The notes below the pieces were generated by a model, which was given only the letters and a program-made list of their open reading frames with translations, was not told the DNA's origin and made no database searches. A stretch of DNA of 64,000 nt from Bacillota bacterium (GTDB taxonomy: Bacteria; Bacillota; Sulfobacillia; JAJZYS01; JAJYTV01), in assembly GCA_021799275.1 (NCBI GenBank), contig JAJZAT010000012.1:1-64000 (forward strand), given 5' to 3'. This document shows positions 33,261 through 44,679 of this stretch, one piece after another. Every line of letters starts with the position of its first letter. Positions within the stretch are counted from its first letter, which is position 1. A program made the position numbers and the translations under genes.

Positions 33261-34253
33261 CTAGCGGGCACGGTCGATCGCCCGCATGGCCCCTTCGGGG
33301 TAACGCTCGCCCGACACCTCGTCGGGTGAGAATGCACCGCCGATGCGCCCGGTCTCCTGCGGCGTGAGCGCGATGTCGATGGCCCGCAGGTTCTCCTCGA
33401 GATACTTGCGCCGCTTGGTGCCGGGGATGGGCACGATGTCGTCGCCCTGGTGCAGCACCCAGGCGAGGGCGAGCTGCGCCGGCGTCACGCCCCGCTCTCT
33501 GGCGATCTCCTCGACGCGCCGGACGAGCGCCAGGTTTTGCTTCATGTTGTCCACCTGGAAGCGCGGCGACATCCGCCGGTAGTCGTTCTCCGGCAGGTCC
33601 TCAGGGGCACGGAAGCGGCCGGTGAGGAAGCCCCGCCCGAGCGGGCTGTAGGGTACGAAGCCGATGCCGAGCTCCCGGCAGGTCGGCAGGATCTCCGCTT
33701 CCACATGCCGCGTCCAGAGCGAGTACTCGGTCTGCAGGGCGGTGATCGGGTGGATCTTCGCGGCGCGCCGGATCGTCTCGGGCGCCGCCTCAGAGAGGCC
33801 GAAGAAGCGGACCTTGCCCTGGCGCACCAGGGCCGACATCGCGCCGACGGTGTCCTCGATCGGCACCCTAGGGTCGACGCGGTGCTGGTAGTAGAGGTCG
33901 ATGTGGTCCACCTTGAGACGCATGAGGCTCTTGTCGCACGCCTCGCGCACGTACTCCGGGCTGCCGTCGACGCCAAGGTGCTCGCCCTTCGGACCGCGCA
34001 CGTTGCCGAACTTGGTCGCGAGGAAGACCTCGTTGCGCCGGCTGCGGATCGCGCGCCCGACGAGCTCCTCGTTCCTCCCGACGCCATACATGTCGGCGGT
34101 GTCAAGGAAGTTGACTCCGAGATCGAGGGCCCGCTCGATCGTGCGGATCGACTCCTCGTCGTCCTGGCCCGCATAGAAGTCCGACATGCCCATGCAGCCG
34201 AGCCCGAGCGCCGATACCTCCGGACCGTCCTTGCCCAGAGTGCGCATCTTCAT
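33261..34253 (-). CDS. Aldo/keto reductase
   Basis: 330 residues; ATG 34253 is chosen because the protein then opens with the family's usual [24 protein letters not shown]. The catalytic tetrad is visible: Asp and Tyr in [10 protein letters not shown], Lys in ATKFG, His in LYYQHRVD. The C-terminal NADPH site is around [15 protein letters not shown]. It would reduce aldehydes or ketones, or act in detoxification, with NADPH in the cytosol. The sequence fits the large YajO/Tas-like AKR group. Divergently placed from the TSUP exporter. Confidence 0.92.
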   Translation of the reverse strand: MKMRTLGKDGPEVSALGLGCMGMSDFYAGQDDEESIRTIERALDLGVNFLDTADMYGVGRNEELVGRAIRSRRNEVFLATKFGNVRGPKGEHLGVDGSPEYVREACDKSLMRLKVDHIDLYYQHRVDPRVPIEDTVGAMSALVRQGKVRFFGLSEAAPETIRRAAKIHPITALQTEYSLWTRHVEAEILPTCRELGIGFVPYSPLGRGFLTGRFRAPEDLPENDYRRMSPRFQVDNMKQNLALVRRVEEIARERGVTPAQLALAWVLHQGDDIVPIPGTKRRKYLEENLRAIDIALTPQETGRIGGAFSPDEVSGERYPEGAMRAIDRAR

Positions 34254-34477
34254 GACGTCACGCCCCTTCCAGCCCGCAGACAGGGAGGCCTCCCGGCCAC
34301 CCTTCCGGACGGGCCCAATTGCCTGGTACCTTCCATTGTCCCCCTCGGACCGCCCTCGATCAACCTGACTGGCCGCTAGGCGGGGGCAGCGACGGAAGGT
34401 ACACTTCGAAGAGCAGGCGCATATCGGGGCCCCGCCCCGACCGCCCGCCACCCTCCTGCCCGACCGGAGGTCCGCCC

Positions 34478-35239
34478 ATGCTGTCCATGCTGCAGTTTTT
34501 GCTCGTCTTCCTCGCCGCCATCGCCGGTGGCATCGTCAATGCCCTCGCGGGCGGCGGCACCCTGATCACGTTCCCCGTCCTCACCGCCGTGGGCCTGCCG
34601 GCCGTGGCGGCGAACATGACCAACACCGTGGCGCTCTGTCCCGGATACCTCGGCGGCACCCTGGCGCAGCGCCGGGATCTCGAGGGCCAGGAACGGCGAC
34701 TCTGGCGTCTCCTGCCGGCGGGCATCGTCGGCGGCCTTTTGGGCGCCTGGCTCCTGCAGGTAAGCCCCGAGCACCTCTTCCGCTTCCTCGTGCCCTATCT
34801 GATCCTGATCGGCACCGTGCTGCTGGCGCTCCAGCCCCGCATCAAGGCCTGGCTCGACCGCAGGGCCGAGCGGCGCGGCTCAGGTTCCGGCGAGACCTGG
34901 AGCCTGCCGACGATCGGTTTCGCCACCGTCTACGGCGGCTACTTCGGCGCGGGTCTCGGCGTCATTACCCTGGCGGTCCTAGGCCTGACCGTCACGGAGT
35001 CCCTCACGCGGCTCAACGCCGTCAAGCAGGCCATCTCGTTCGCCACCAACGTGGCGGCGGCCGTCTTCTTCGTCTTCTCGGGGCTGGTGGTGTGGCCAGC
35101 GGCCGTCGTGATGTTCCTCGGGTCGCTGCTCGGCGGCTCGCTCGGAGGTCGCCTCGCGGGAAGGGTGCAGCCGGGGCTCCTGCGGCAGATCGTGGTCGGC
35201 ATCGGCCTCGTGGTGGCCGCCATCTACTTCGTCATCTGA
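34478..35239 (+). CDS. TSUP family permease (TauE/SafE, sulfite/organosulfonate exporter type)
   Basis: 253 residues, ATG 34478 with GGAGG 7 bases upstream. About eight membrane segments. Both halves carry the family's duplicated motif: [19 protein letters not shown] with NMTNTVAL at the N-terminus, and the [11 protein letters not shown] box with [13 protein letters not shown] in the second half. Members export sulfite, sulfoacetate or related anions, or take up organic acids. No neighbouring gene fixes the substrate. Confidence 0.9.
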   Translation: MLSMLQFLLVFLAAIAGGIVNALAGGGTLITFPVLTAVGLPAVAANMTNTVALCPGYLGGTLAQRRDLEGQERRLWRLLPAGIVGGLLGAWLLQVSPEHLFRFLVPYLILIGTVLLALQPRIKAWLDRRAERRGSGSGETWSLPTIGFATVYGGYFGAGLGVITLAVLGLTVTESLTRLNAVKQAISFATNVAAAVFFVFSGLVVWPAAVVMFLGSLLGGSLGGRLAGRVQPGLLRQIVVGIGLVVAAIYFVI

Positions 35240-35349
35240 ATGGGCCGCAGGAATCCGCCCACCACAGGAGGAAGCAACCGCCAGCTCGCGGAGTGGAGAA
35301 GCGTCCGCTAAGCCGCGGGCGACGATTCCCTCGCGCGAGGAGGTGGAGG

Positions 35350-36624
35350 ATGCCAGACATCGCTTGGCGCCGTACGGTTCTGGCGGCTTTGTCGGCGCTG
35401 GTCCTGGCCGGCTGCGGCGTGCAGCGCGGACCCGCCCCGGACGCGTCGGGCAGCGGTCGAAACCGCGCCCCCGTTACCGTCAGGCATGCTGCGCCGGTCA
35501 CCGCCGGTGCGCCGGCGAGCGACTCGAGCGGCCTGGGCCCCGCGGCCGCGTCCGAACCGACGCTCGCCCCCTCGACCCATCCCGTGAACGGCTGCAGGCC
35601 CGATGTATTCGGCTTCTGCGTCTCGACCCTGCCCCAGTTCTACTGCTGCTCCGCGGCCTACACGGGCTGGAGCCACGTCTACGTCGACGAGACCGTCGAC
35701 GTGCGCGGCTCCGTGCCGCTCTTCACGAACGGCCAGCCGGACGCCAGCGCCGTCTTCATCGTCACGCCTTCCCGCATGCGCATCGTGCTGCCCGTCGACA
35801 AGGCCGGAGGCTTCTCGCGGCGCATCCGCTTCAGCGAGCAAGGCAGGTACGCAATGGGACTCGTCCCTTCCCGCAAGGGATACCAGTGGGGCATGCCGGT
35901 TCCGTTCTATGTCGCCTACCGAGCCGTTCCCGAGACCACGGAAACTCTCAGGTCCGTCTTTCCGCTCTCGCGCGTAAGCTGGCAGGGCATCAAGGTGCTC
36001 GCCGCTCCCGTCGGCAGCGACGAGACGTTCGGCGTCCGCTTCGTCGACTGGTACGGACACCCCGCGGCGAACGTCACCCTGCAGGTGGCCGGCCACGCCG
36101 TCACCACCGACAGCGAGGGCTACGCCGACATCCCCTACCTAAGCCCCGCCCAGTACATGCTTGACGGAATCTACACGGGTCTCTTCGTCCAGACCTACTC
36201 GCATATCGAGGTGCAGGACGGCCAGCTCACCGGCCTCGTCCGCCTCTCCCCGACCCTGGGTCCGAAGACCGTGCGCGTGATCACGGTCCACGGCACGCCG
36301 ATGGTCGACGTGGCGGATTTTTTCGACTACGGCTTTGGGGAGCAGGCGCCGGGGACGCCCGGAATCTCCCTCGACGCCAAGACGGGCGTCTTGCATTTCG
36401 GCAACAGGAACGCCCCGACCCTCGACACGCGCACGGGGGTTTATCGCGGCTGGGCGCCCGCAGGGATCCGCTACCAGCCGGTCACGGTCGGCGTCCACAC
36501 GGTCGTGCAGGGTGGGCAAGTCTATCTGACGCTTGGGAACCTCGCCCAGATCCTCGACACGTACGCCTGGGCCACGGCAGAACCGGACGGCAGCATGCTG
36601 TTCTCGACCTTCACGGTGCCATAA
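35350..36624 (+). CDS. Secreted lipoprotein of unknown function
   Basis: 424 residues, ATG 35350 with GAGGTGGAG upstream. Signal peptide with lipobox LAGC at residues 18-21, then a Ser/Ala/Pro-rich linker to about residue 75. A Cys-rich stretch follows (GCRPDVFGFCVSTLPQFYCC). The middle contains beta-rich, Ig-like segments (FVDWYGHPAANVTLQVAGH, a possible carboxypeptidase-regulatory-like fold). The C-terminal 80 residues, with GVHTVVQGGQVYLTLGNLAQIL, resemble the copper amine oxidase N-terminal-type stalk domain often seen on Bacillota surface proteins. No enzyme motif is visible. Confidence 0.75.
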   Translation: MPDIAWRRTVLAALSALVLAGCGVQRGPAPDASGSGRNRAPVTVRHAAPVTAGAPASDSSGLGPAAASEPTLAPSTHPVNGCRPDVFGFCVSTLPQFYCCSAAYTGWSHVYVDETVDVRGSVPLFTNGQPDASAVFIVTPSRMRIVLPVDKAGGFSRRIRFSEQGRYAMGLVPSRKGYQWGMPVPFYVAYRAVPETTETLRSVFPLSRVSWQGIKVLAAPVGSDETFGVRFVDWYGHPAANVTLQVAGHAVTTDSEGYADIPYLSPAQYMLDGIYTGLFVQTYSHIEVQDGQLTGLVRLSPTLGPKTVRVITVHGTPMVDVADFFDYGFGEQAPGTPGISLDAKTGVLHFGNRNAPTLDTRTGVYRGWAPAGIRYQPVTVGVHTVVQGGQVYLTLGNLAQILDTYAWATAEPDGSMLFSTFTVP

Positions 36625-36832
36625 CGGTCTCAACACGCCTTTGAAGTGGCGGAACATCGCGAGCGATTCCCACATGGCGCGCAAGTCACGGGCGACCTGC
36701 GCACTCCTCGGTCAGGTCCCGACGCATCCTCGGCCCCGAGCATCGCCAGGACCGAGTGGCAGACATGTCCATGGACCGCCCGCTGGCGAAGACTCCATGC
36801 TAGTCTCATCAACGCGGGCGGAGGCTCTCGAT

Positions 36833-37276
36833 ATGCAAACCGTGTTCAAGAGCGCGAGCGAATGGCTGCGCTACGAAGGCAAGCGGCGCGCTCGCCCGGC
36901 GGGGCTTGTCGCCTACAGCCTGTTCATCGCGGTATTCATCCTGGGCTTCCTCGTCGGGTCCGGATCCGCGCGATGGTTTCAGTCGATCGCCTTTCCGATC
37001 ACGGAGGCGTTCGTGGGCGCGTACCTCGTCTTCGCGCTGGTCGCCCTGCGGTCTCTGCGCGTCTATGGCAAGTTCCGGCGGCTCGTGCAGTCCGTCGCGG
37101 ACCGGAACCTTCGCGAAGAGCGCGAGGCATTAGGCGACGAGGCGTGGCGCCGCAGCGCCGAGCTATCGTGCCGGATCGTGCAAGAAGAGGTCGAGCGGCT
37201 TCGCTATCCGGTGCGCCCGGAGTTCGACTTGACAGAAGTCGGTGAGACTTCCACCCCTGCCGGCGCCACACCCTAG
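36833..37276 (+). CDS. Small two-helix membrane protein, unknown function
   Basis: 147 residues from ATG 36833, with GGAGG 8 bases upstream. Two hydrophobic helices (about residues 22-44 and 52-72) are followed by a charged helical tail, rich in Arg and Glu, likely cytosolic. No family recognised. It is followed by a strong bidirectional terminator. The 208 bases before it hold no supported gene. Confidence 0.65.
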   Translation: MQTVFKSASEWLRYEGKRRARPAGLVAYSLFIAVFILGFLVGSGSARWFQSIAFPITEAFVGAYLVFALVALRSLRVYGKFRRLVQSVADRNLREEREALGDEAWRRSAELSCRIVQEEVERLRYPVRPEFDLTEVGETSTPAGATP

Positions 37277-37307
37277 TCGGCTGGACGGGACTGGCGCGGC
37301 GGGCGAC

Positions 37308-37341
37308 GAGCGGGGATCCGGGCTTGCCCGGATCCCCGCTC
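37308..37341. terminator. Strong bidirectional terminator
   Basis: 15-bp perfect stem (37308-37322 with 37327-37341) with a CTTG loop, followed by CTTCGTCTTTTT on the plus strand. It separates the plus-strand membrane protein from the minus-strand osmolyte transporter operon. Confidence 0.9.
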
Positions 37342-37359
37342 ATCTTCGTCTTTTTCGTC

Positions 37360-38292
37360 CTAACCCTTCAGCAGGCCCTTCGAGACCAGGAACTGCTTCG
37401 CCACCTGCGGGATCGACTGCTTCGAGATGTCCACCTCGTAGTCGAGGTGCTCCATCTCCGCATTGCTGATCTGGCCCGCCAGCTTGTTCAGGACCCCCTG
37501 CACCTCCGGATGCTGCTTCAGGAAGTCCTGGCGGATCACCGCGGCCGCGTAGTAGGCGGGGAAGAAGTTCTTGTTGTCCTTCAGCACCGCGAGGTGATAC
37601 TTCTCGAGCCCTCCGTCCGTCGTGTAGGCGTCGGTCGCCTGGATCCTGCCCTGGGCCATCGCCTGATAGACGAGCGAGTGGTCGATCGTCAGGACGCTCT
37701 TGAAGTGCAGGCCGTAGTCCTTCTCTAGGCCCGGCAGACAGTCCGGGCGGTTCTGGCACTCGGAGTCGATGCCGGCCGTCATCTGCGGCGCGTACTTCGC
37801 GAGCTGGCTGATCGTCTGGATGTTGTCCTTCGCGGCGATGGACTGCGGGATCGCCATGGCGTACGTGTCGTTGAAGCCGAGCGGCTTCAGCCATTCAAGA
37901 CCCCACTTCTTCTGGTACTGCTGCTGTACGTAGTCGTACATCGCCTGCTCGCTCTCGGCCTTCGGCTGCTTCAGGATCTCGACGTAACCCGTGCCGGTGT
38001 AGTCCGGGTAGACGTCGATCTGCCCGCCCTTCAGGGCGTTGAACGCCACGAGGGTGCCGCCCATGTCCTGCTTGAGCACGACGTTCATCTTGGTGTTCGC
38101 CTGGATAAGGTCCGCGAACATCTGCGCGAGGATTTCGTTCTCGGTGAAGTTCTTCGAACCGATCACGATCGTGCCGGTGTCGGGAGAACCGCCCGAGACA
38201 CTGGAACCGCAGCCGGCCACGAGAAGCAGCGTCGACGCCGCCAGCGCGGCGCCCGCCATGAACCTGGTCCGTCGATGAGCAGCGAACTTCAA
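37360..38292 (-). CDS. opuCC: Osmolyte (glycine betaine/choline) ABC transporter substrate-binding lipoprotein
   Basis: 310 residues, TTG 38292 overlapping the upstream permease stop as TTGA, with GGAG upstream. Signal peptide and lipobox LVAGC place it outside the membrane. The OpuAC-type fold is shown by IVIGSKNFTENEILAQM, the DVYPDYTGTGY motif, and GRIQATDAYTTDGG. These proteins capture quaternary amines such as betaine, carnitine or choline for osmoprotection. It is the last gene of a four-gene operon. The OpuC-type assignment is likely; the exact ligand is not readable. Confidence 0.88.
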   Translation of the reverse strand: MKFAAHRRTRFMAGAALAASTLLLVAGCGSSVSGGSPDTGTIVIGSKNFTENEILAQMFADLIQANTKMNVVLKQDMGGTLVAFNALKGGQIDVYPDYTGTGYVEILKQPKAESEQAMYDYVQQQYQKKWGLEWLKPLGFNDTYAMAIPQSIAAKDNIQTISQLAKYAPQMTAGIDSECQNRPDCLPGLEKDYGLHFKSVLTIDHSLVYQAMAQGRIQATDAYTTDGGLEKYHLAVLKDNKNFFPAYYAAAVIRQDFLKQHPEVQGVLNKLAGQISNAEMEHLDYEVDISKQSIPQVAKQFLVSKGLLKG

Positions 38293-38981
38293 TCGAGTCC
38301 ATCTCCTTTGACCGTCTCTTGGATCGCCAGGGGCCGCCGCCGCGCCTGGCCCTGAGGCTCCCTGCGCCTCTTCGTCCGCCCCGCGATGAACGCCAGCAGG
38401 CCGTCGAACACGATGGCCATGAGCGCCGCCGGCAGGGCGCCGGCGAAGATCTGCGAGGCGCTCTGCACCTGCATGCCGCCGTAGATGATGCTGCCGAGAC
38501 CGTCCGCGCCGATGAAGACGCCAACGGTGGCAATGCCGATCGAGGTGACGAGCGCCACGCGGAAGCCCGTCAGGATGATCGGCGCCGCGAGCGGCACCTG
38601 GACGCGCCACATCGTCTGGCGGCTCGACATGCCGAGCGCCCGCGAAGTGTCGACGAGCGCGGGGTCCACGCTCAGGAGCCCCTCCACGGTGTTGTGCAGC
38701 ATCGGCATCAGGGCATAGAGGAAGAGGGCCACAACCAGCGTCGTGTCGCCGATGCCGAACCAGATCATCAGGATCGCCAGAAGGGCGAGACTCGGGATGG
38801 TCTGGATCGTCTCGGCCACGGCGGCGGCCACGCGGCGCACGCCGGGGCGCCGGTAGGCGTAGAGCCCGAACGGGATCGCCACAAGGGCTCCCAGCACCGT
38901 GCCCTCGATCGAGAGCATCGCGTGCGTTCCGGCCGTCTGCATGATCGACCCGAGATTCTGCTCGAGGTAGGAGAAGAGCAT
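38289..38981 (-). CDS. Osmolyte ABC transporter permease
   Basis: 230 residues, about five to six membrane segments. The ABC contact (EAA) loop is ALVDTSRALGMSSRQTMWRVQVPLAAP-like, around residues 105-135, with the IPFGLYAYRR box near the N-terminus. It pairs with the other permease of the operon to form the channel. The start overlaps the previous permease stop by one base and the stop overlaps the binding-protein start. Confidence 0.9.
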   Translation of the reverse strand: MLFSYLEQNLGSIMQTAGTHAMLSIEGTVLGALVAIPFGLYAYRRPGVRRVAAAVAETIQTIPSLALLAILMIWFGIGDTTLVVALFLYALMPMLHNTVEGLLSVDPALVDTSRALGMSSRQTMWRVQVPLAAPIILTGFRVALVTSIGIATVGVFIGADGLGSIIYGGMQVQSASQIFAGALPAALMAIVFDGLLAFIAGRTKRRREPQGQARRRPLAIQETVKGDGLD

Positions 38982-39643
38982 CAGGCACCCCTCCCGCCCG
39001 CGGCCATCTTGCGCATCCCGACCGGCGTCAGCAGGCGCTGCAGCCAGCCGAGCAGGAGGCCGGCCAGGATGGCCAGAAGGGCGGCCGGCACGGCGCCGGC
39101 GAGCACGAGCCCGAAGTCATAGGTCGAGAGGCCCTCGAGGATCAGTACCCCGAGGCCGCCGCCGCCGATCAGGGCCGCCAGCACCGCCCAGGAGATCAGG
39201 TAGATGGTCGAGAGGCGCACCCCCGCGACAATCACCGGGATCGCCATGGGCAACTCGACGCGGAGGAGCGCCTGCAGGCTGCTCATGCCCATCGCCTTGG
39301 CGCAGTCCACCGTCCCGGCCGGGACGCCCCGGACGCCGACGTAGGTGTTGCGCAGGATCGGCAGCAGGGCGTAGAGCGCGAGCGCCGTGATCGACGGCAC
39401 GAGGCCGATGCCGAGGACCGGCAGCGCGAGCGCCAGGAGCGCGAGGCTCGGTACGGTCTGGATGAGACCGGTGATCGTGATGACGATCTCGGCCATGCGG
39501 GTGTGGCGGGTGAGCCACACGCCGAGCGGAATCGCCACGACGCAGCCGAACACCACCGAGATCAGCACGAGCTCGACGTGCTGGCCGAGGTCCTGCCAGA
39601 CGAGCGGCAGGTGCGCCACGATATCGGGCCAGATGCCGCTCAT
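38981..39643 (-). CDS. Osmolyte ABC transporter permease
   Basis: 220 residues, about six membrane segments. The EAA-type loop lies at GTVDCAKAMGMSSLQALLRVELP and the N-terminal IPLGVWLTRHTRMAEIV segment matches OpuB/OpuC permeases. It overlaps the ATPase gene by 4 bases and the next permease by 1, so the operon is translated as a coupled unit. Confidence 0.9.
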   Translation of the reverse strand: MSGIWPDIVAHLPLVWQDLGQHVELVLISVVFGCVVAIPLGVWLTRHTRMAEIVITITGLIQTVPSLALLALALPVLGIGLVPSITALALYALLPILRNTYVGVRGVPAGTVDCAKAMGMSSLQALLRVELPMAIPVIVAGVRLSTIYLISWAVLAALIGGGGLGVLILEGLSTYDFGLVLAGAVPAALLAILAGLLLGWLQRLLTPVGMRKMAAGGRGA

Positions 39644-40761
39644 TGCGCCTCACCCCAGACCGCCGCCGCCAGGGCCCGCACCATCGAGCGGCGCGTGACG
39701 ATGCCCTTGAGCCGCCCGTCCTCGACCACCGCGAGGTACGGCAGGTGCTCCTGGTCCATGCGGCTGAAGGCGGTCGCCGCGTCGTCGTAGGGGCCCGTGA
39801 CCGCGACGTCCGGCTCGCAGATCTCGCCCAGGGTGCGGCCCGTCGCACGCCGGTGCGCGAGGTGCAGGGCGCTCACGTAGCCGTGCAGCGCGCCCTGCGC
39901 GTCCACCACCAGCAACGTGTCGACCTGGCGGCTCTGCATCAGGGCGAACGCCTCCTCGGTGGAAGCGCCGGGGCCGAGCACCACCGGGCGCGTGTTCATG
40001 ATCTCGCGCACCGTTTGCGGCCCTTCGCGCTCCGCGAGGCGGTGGCGCCCGACGAACTGCGCCACGAACTCGTCGGCGGGGCTCCTGAGGATCTCCGCCG
40101 GCGTCGCGTACTGCAGGAGCCGGCCCTGGCGCAGCACCGCGATGCGGCTCGCGAGGCGCAGGGCCTCGTCCATGTCGTGCGTCACGAAGACGATCGTCTT
40201 GTGCACCGCCTCCTGCAGGCGCTTGAGTTCGTCCTGCAGCTGCTCGCGCGTGATCGGGTCGAGCGCGCCGAACGGTTCGTCCATCAGGATCACTTCGGGG
40301 TCCGCCGCGAGGGCGCGCAGCACGCCGATGCGCTGCTGCTGGCCGCCCGAGAGCTCGTGCGGGAAGCGGTCGCGATAGACGGAGGGATCCATGCCCACGA
40401 GGGCCAGGAGCTCCGAGACGCGCTGGCGGCGTTTCTCGGCCGCCCAGCCCAGGAGGCGCGGCACCACCTCGATGTTCTCGGCGATCGTCATGTGCGGAAA
40501 GAGTCCGATCTGCTGCACCACATAGCCGATGCCGCGCCTGAGCTGCACGGGGTCGTAGGACGTGACATCGCGTCCCTCGAGCAGGATCGAACCCCCGCTC
40601 GGCTCCACCATGCGGTTGATCATGCGCAGGCTCGTCGTCTTGCCGCAGCCGGACGGGCCGATCAGCACGGCGATCTCGCCACGCTCGACCTCGAGGCTGA
40701 GATTGTCCACCGCCACCGTGCCGTCGCGGTACGACTTGCTGACGTGTTCGAATCGAAGCAA
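39640..40761 (-). CDS. opuCA: Osmolyte ABC transporter ATP-binding protein with CBS domains
   Basis: 373 residues. Walker A GPSGCGKT is at 35-42, signature LSGGQQQR at about 138, Walker B ILMDEPFGALDP follows, with the H-loop in FVTHDMDEAL. Residues 250-365 form a pair of CBS domains (MNTRPVVLGPGASTEEAFAL; VTGPYDDAATAFSRMDQEHL), which in OpuA-type transporters sense ionic strength or cyclic di-AMP. First gene of the operon, behind a clear promoter. Confidence 0.92.
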   Translation of the reverse strand: MLRFEHVSKSYRDGTVAVDNLSLEVERGEIAVLIGPSGCGKTTSLRMINRMVEPSGGSILLEGRDVTSYDPVQLRRGIGYVVQQIGLFPHMTIAENIEVVPRLLGWAAEKRRQRVSELLALVGMDPSVYRDRFPHELSGGQQQRIGVLRALAADPEVILMDEPFGALDPITREQLQDELKRLQEAVHKTIVFVTHDMDEALRLASRIAVLRQGRLLQYATPAEILRSPADEFVAQFVGRHRLAEREGPQTVREIMNTRPVVLGPGASTEEAFALMQSRQVDTLLVVDAQGALHGYVSALHLAHRRATGRTLGEICEPDVAVTGPYDDAATAFSRMDQEHLPYLAVVEDGRLKGIVTRRSMVRALAAAVWGEAQ

Positions 40762-40784
40762 CGATGATAGCCCCTCTCTGTAAA

Positions 40785-40800
40785 CACGCCCAAGGGCGTG
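40785..40800. promoter_or_regulatory. Palindrome between promoter and opuC operon
   Basis: CACGCCC and GGGCGTG form a 7-bp dyad around AA, just downstream of the predicted -10 box and upstream of the ATPase gene. It could be an operator for the osmolyte transporter. Confidence 0.4.
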
Positions 40801-40811
40801 CTGACAACTTT

Positions 40812-40841
40812 ATATTACAATCAAGTCGTCGGATGTGACAA
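40812..40841 (-). promoter_or_regulatory. SigA-type promoter of the osmolyte transporter operon
   Basis: On the minus strand TTGTCA (40841-40836) and TAATAT (40817-40812) are 18 bases apart, about 50 bases before the ATPase gene. This is a good vegetative promoter. Confidence 0.75.
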
Positions 40842-41114
40842 GTTGAACAGGCTGCCACCGTTCGACATGCGCCTCCGCATTCGGCGGCAGCCCCGTCTGC
40901 GCGCGGCGCTCTCGGGCCCTCGATGGCTTGCCGGCGCGGGCTTGCGCGCGGACCGGGCATCGGCTGCGTCCGCGTCAAGGCACCGCCGAGTCCATTGGCA
41001 TGCTAAGATACAGACACTTCGGGCTTGGCCGCGACACGGCACACCCCGACTTACGACACGGACCAGCAACCTTTCACGTGGGCCAAGATCAGCATGACGA
41101 GCGGGGGGTCCTCG

Positions 41115-41708
41115 ATGGCCGACAGAAGCCCCAAAGTGGACGAGTTCATCAGACGGGCGAAGAAGTGGCGCGAGGAGTACGGGGCACTGCGGGAGATCGT
41201 CCTCGGCTGCGATCTCAGCGAGGACTTCAAGTGGATGCACCCCTGTTACACGCTCGATGGGCAAAACGTCGTCCTGATCCACGGCTTCAAGGAATACTGC
41301 GCGCTTCTGTTCCACAAGGGCGCGCTGCTCACGGACGCGCATGGGGTGCTCGTCCAGCAGACCGAGAACGTCCAGGCGGCGCGCCAGATCCGGTTTCGCA
41401 GCCTTCAGGAGATCGTGGCGCTGGAACCGGTCGTGGAGGCGTACGTCCGTGAGGCGATCGAAGTCGAGCGGGCGGGTCTCGAGGTGCCCCTCAAGGACAC
41501 GTCCGAATACCTCGTCCCGGATGAGCTCCAGCGGATGTTCGAGGCGGACCCCGCCTTCAAGTCGGCCTTCGAGGCACTGACACCCGGGCGGCAACGAGGC
41601 TACATCCTCCACTTCTCCGCCCCCAAACAGGCGAAGACGCGGCAGGCGAGGATCGAGAAGCACCAGGAGCGGATTCTTGCGGGGAAAGGCTTGAACGATC
41701 CCGCGTGA
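41115..41708 (+). CDS. YdeI/DUF1801-like protein
   Basis: 197 residues from ATG 41115; an in-frame ATG at 41094 is an alternative. The opening [24 protein letters not shown] and [36 protein letters not shown] are typical of the YdeI/DUF1801 (YdhG-like) fold. The tail with [26 protein letters not shown] matches the YdeI C-terminal helix. The group has been linked to bacteriocin protection and OmpD association in enterics, but its biochemical role is unknown. Single gene, ended by a terminator shared with sigA. Confidence 0.8.
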   Translation: MADRSPKVDEFIRRAKKWREEYGALREIVLGCDLSEDFKWMHPCYTLDGQNVVLIHGFKEYCALLFHKGALLTDAHGVLVQQTENVQAARQIRFRSLQEIVALEPVVEAYVREAIEVERAGLEVPLKDTSEYLVPDELQRMFEADPAFKSAFEALTPGRQRGYILHFSAPKQAKTRQARIEKHQERILAGKGLNDPA

Positions 41709-41766
41709 TCCGCGCGCCGCGCGAAGGGTGTCCTCCGCAGCGCGCCTGACCGCGGCGCAATGCGAA

Positions 41767-41795
41767 AGCCGAACCGGCGCCACGCCGGTTCGGCT
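41767..41795. terminator. Bidirectional terminator
   Basis: 13-bp perfect stem (41767-41779 with 41783-41795), 3-base loop, between the plus-strand YdeI-like gene and the minus-strand sigA gene. GTCTGTTTGG follows on the plus side. Confidence 0.75.
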
Positions 41796-41839
41796 CGTCT
41801 GTTTGGTGGACCGCGGGGGCAACTTACGCCCCTCGCAGG

Positions 41840-42912
<1,073 letters not shown>

Positions 42913-42916
<4 letters not shown>

Positions 42917-44679
42917 GGCCGCTGCTCACCCCCTTTGGCCGAAGCACCAAGTTCCCTGCTCAGCTCATGGGACAGGACTAGCAGCGACGGATCGACCGCT
43001 TGGCCCGCCTCCAGGAGCTCCCTGATGCGCCGATTGACTTCGTTCAGGCGCAGCCTAATACCTGCTTGCGCCCATCTGGCGATGGTCTTCTCCACCTCGG
43101 ACTCCGGCAGGTCCACGGCGAGCGACGCCTCCGCCCAGGCCGAGCGCACCGCCTCGTCCTCCGCCGCCGACACGTCGCGGCCTGCGGCCGCAATCTCCAG
43201 CGCCGCGTCGAGCGTCTGGTCGTTGAGCGGACGGCAGGTGGCGCGGATACCGGCGGCCCGAGCCGGATACTGGGACGCCAGGGCCAGCAGCTGGCGCTCG
43301 ATCGGCAGCCATTCGGCGATCTTCGGCGTTTCCGCAGTGTTCCTAGTACTATTCCTAGGTCTCGCCAGGGTATGCGTTCTGTCGCCGCTGGGTGCGCCAC
43401 GCTGGTATTCGAGGCGCAGGGCTTCCTCCCGCACCTCGAGCCGCTGGGCGAGGCGTCTCAGTTCCTCGTCCCGCACGAGCGGGCTCTGGATGGCCCGGAT
43501 CGCGGTGAAGACCTCCTGCGCCACGGCCGCCTTGCCGTCGGGCGTCGACGCGTCGTGGCGCCGCGCCGCCACGGCGTAGAGCCAGTCGGTCACCGCGACC
43601 GCCTGCTCGAGCGTCCCCCGCCAAGCCTCGGCTCCCCCGGGCGCCTTCAGGATCTCGTCCGGGTCCTTGCCGCCCTGCGGCAGGGCCACCAGCACCTCGA
43701 TGCCCTGTTGCAGCAACGGCTCCGCGCTCCGCCGGACCGCCGCCTGACCGGCCGCGTCGCTGTCGAACGCCAGGTAGGCGCGCTTCACCGCGCGCCCCAG
43801 CTGCCGCGCGTGATCCTCCGTCAGGGCGGTGCCGAGCGTCGCCACCGTCGCGACGAAGCCGCCGCGGTGCAGGGCGATCGCGTCCATGTACCCCTCGACG
43901 AGCGTCACCGCCTGCTCCTCGCGCATGTTGCGCATGGCCCAGGACCAGCCGTAGAGGAGGCTCCCCTTGTGGAAGAGCGGCGTCTCGGCGGAGTTGAGGT
44001 ACTTCGGCTGGCCGTCGCCGAGCAGCCTGCCGCCGAAACCGACGATGTGGCCGGCGCGGTCGCGGATCGCGAACGTGACGCGCTCGCGGAAGCGGTCGTA
44101 GAGACGCCCGCCCTGGCTGCGCGCGCCGAGCCCGGCCTCCAGAAGGAGCTCCGGCGACGCCTTCAAGGCGCGGCAGATGTCGTCTCCGCCTACGGCGTAG
44201 CCGAGATCGAAGCGGGAGAGGTCCTCCCCTCTCAGGCCCCGTCCGGCGAGATACCGGCGCGCTGCCTCCCCTTCCGCCGCCTGCAGGTGGTGGCTGAAGC
44301 GGTCCTGGGCAGCCTCGAGCAGGCGCAGGAGGACCTGCCGGCGCTCCTGGCGCTGGGCGGCCTCGGGGGTCGCCTCTTCCTCCGGCAGCTCGACATGGAA
44401 CTCCGCCGCGAGGTACGCGACAGCGTCCGGGAACGAGAAGCCGTCGCGCTTCATCACATAGTCGATGACATCGCCGCCGGCGTGGCAGCCGAAGCAGTAA
44501 AAAAGGCCCCGCTCCGCTGAGACGGAGAAGGACGGGCTCTTTTCCTGGTGGAACGGGCAGAGTCCGACGAGCCGCTGGCCCTGGCGCCGCAACCCAACCG
44601 TCTGGCTGACGACGGCCACGATATCCGCCTTGCGCCTGAGTTCGTCGAGCCCCTCCGCACGGAAGGGCAAGAAGGCCAC
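42913..44679 (-). CDS. dnaG: DNA primase DnaG
   Basis: 588 residues from GTG 44679; GAGG lies 7 bases upstream, and a TTG at 44670 has an even better spaced site, but homology favours the opening MAFLPFR. The zinc-binding CHC2 domain has Cys41, His44, Cys62 and Cys65. The TOPRIM core includes [14 protein letters not shown] and [14 protein letters not shown]. The C-terminal domain would bind the replicative helicase. It makes the RNA primers for replication and is co-translated with sigA. Confidence 0.96.
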
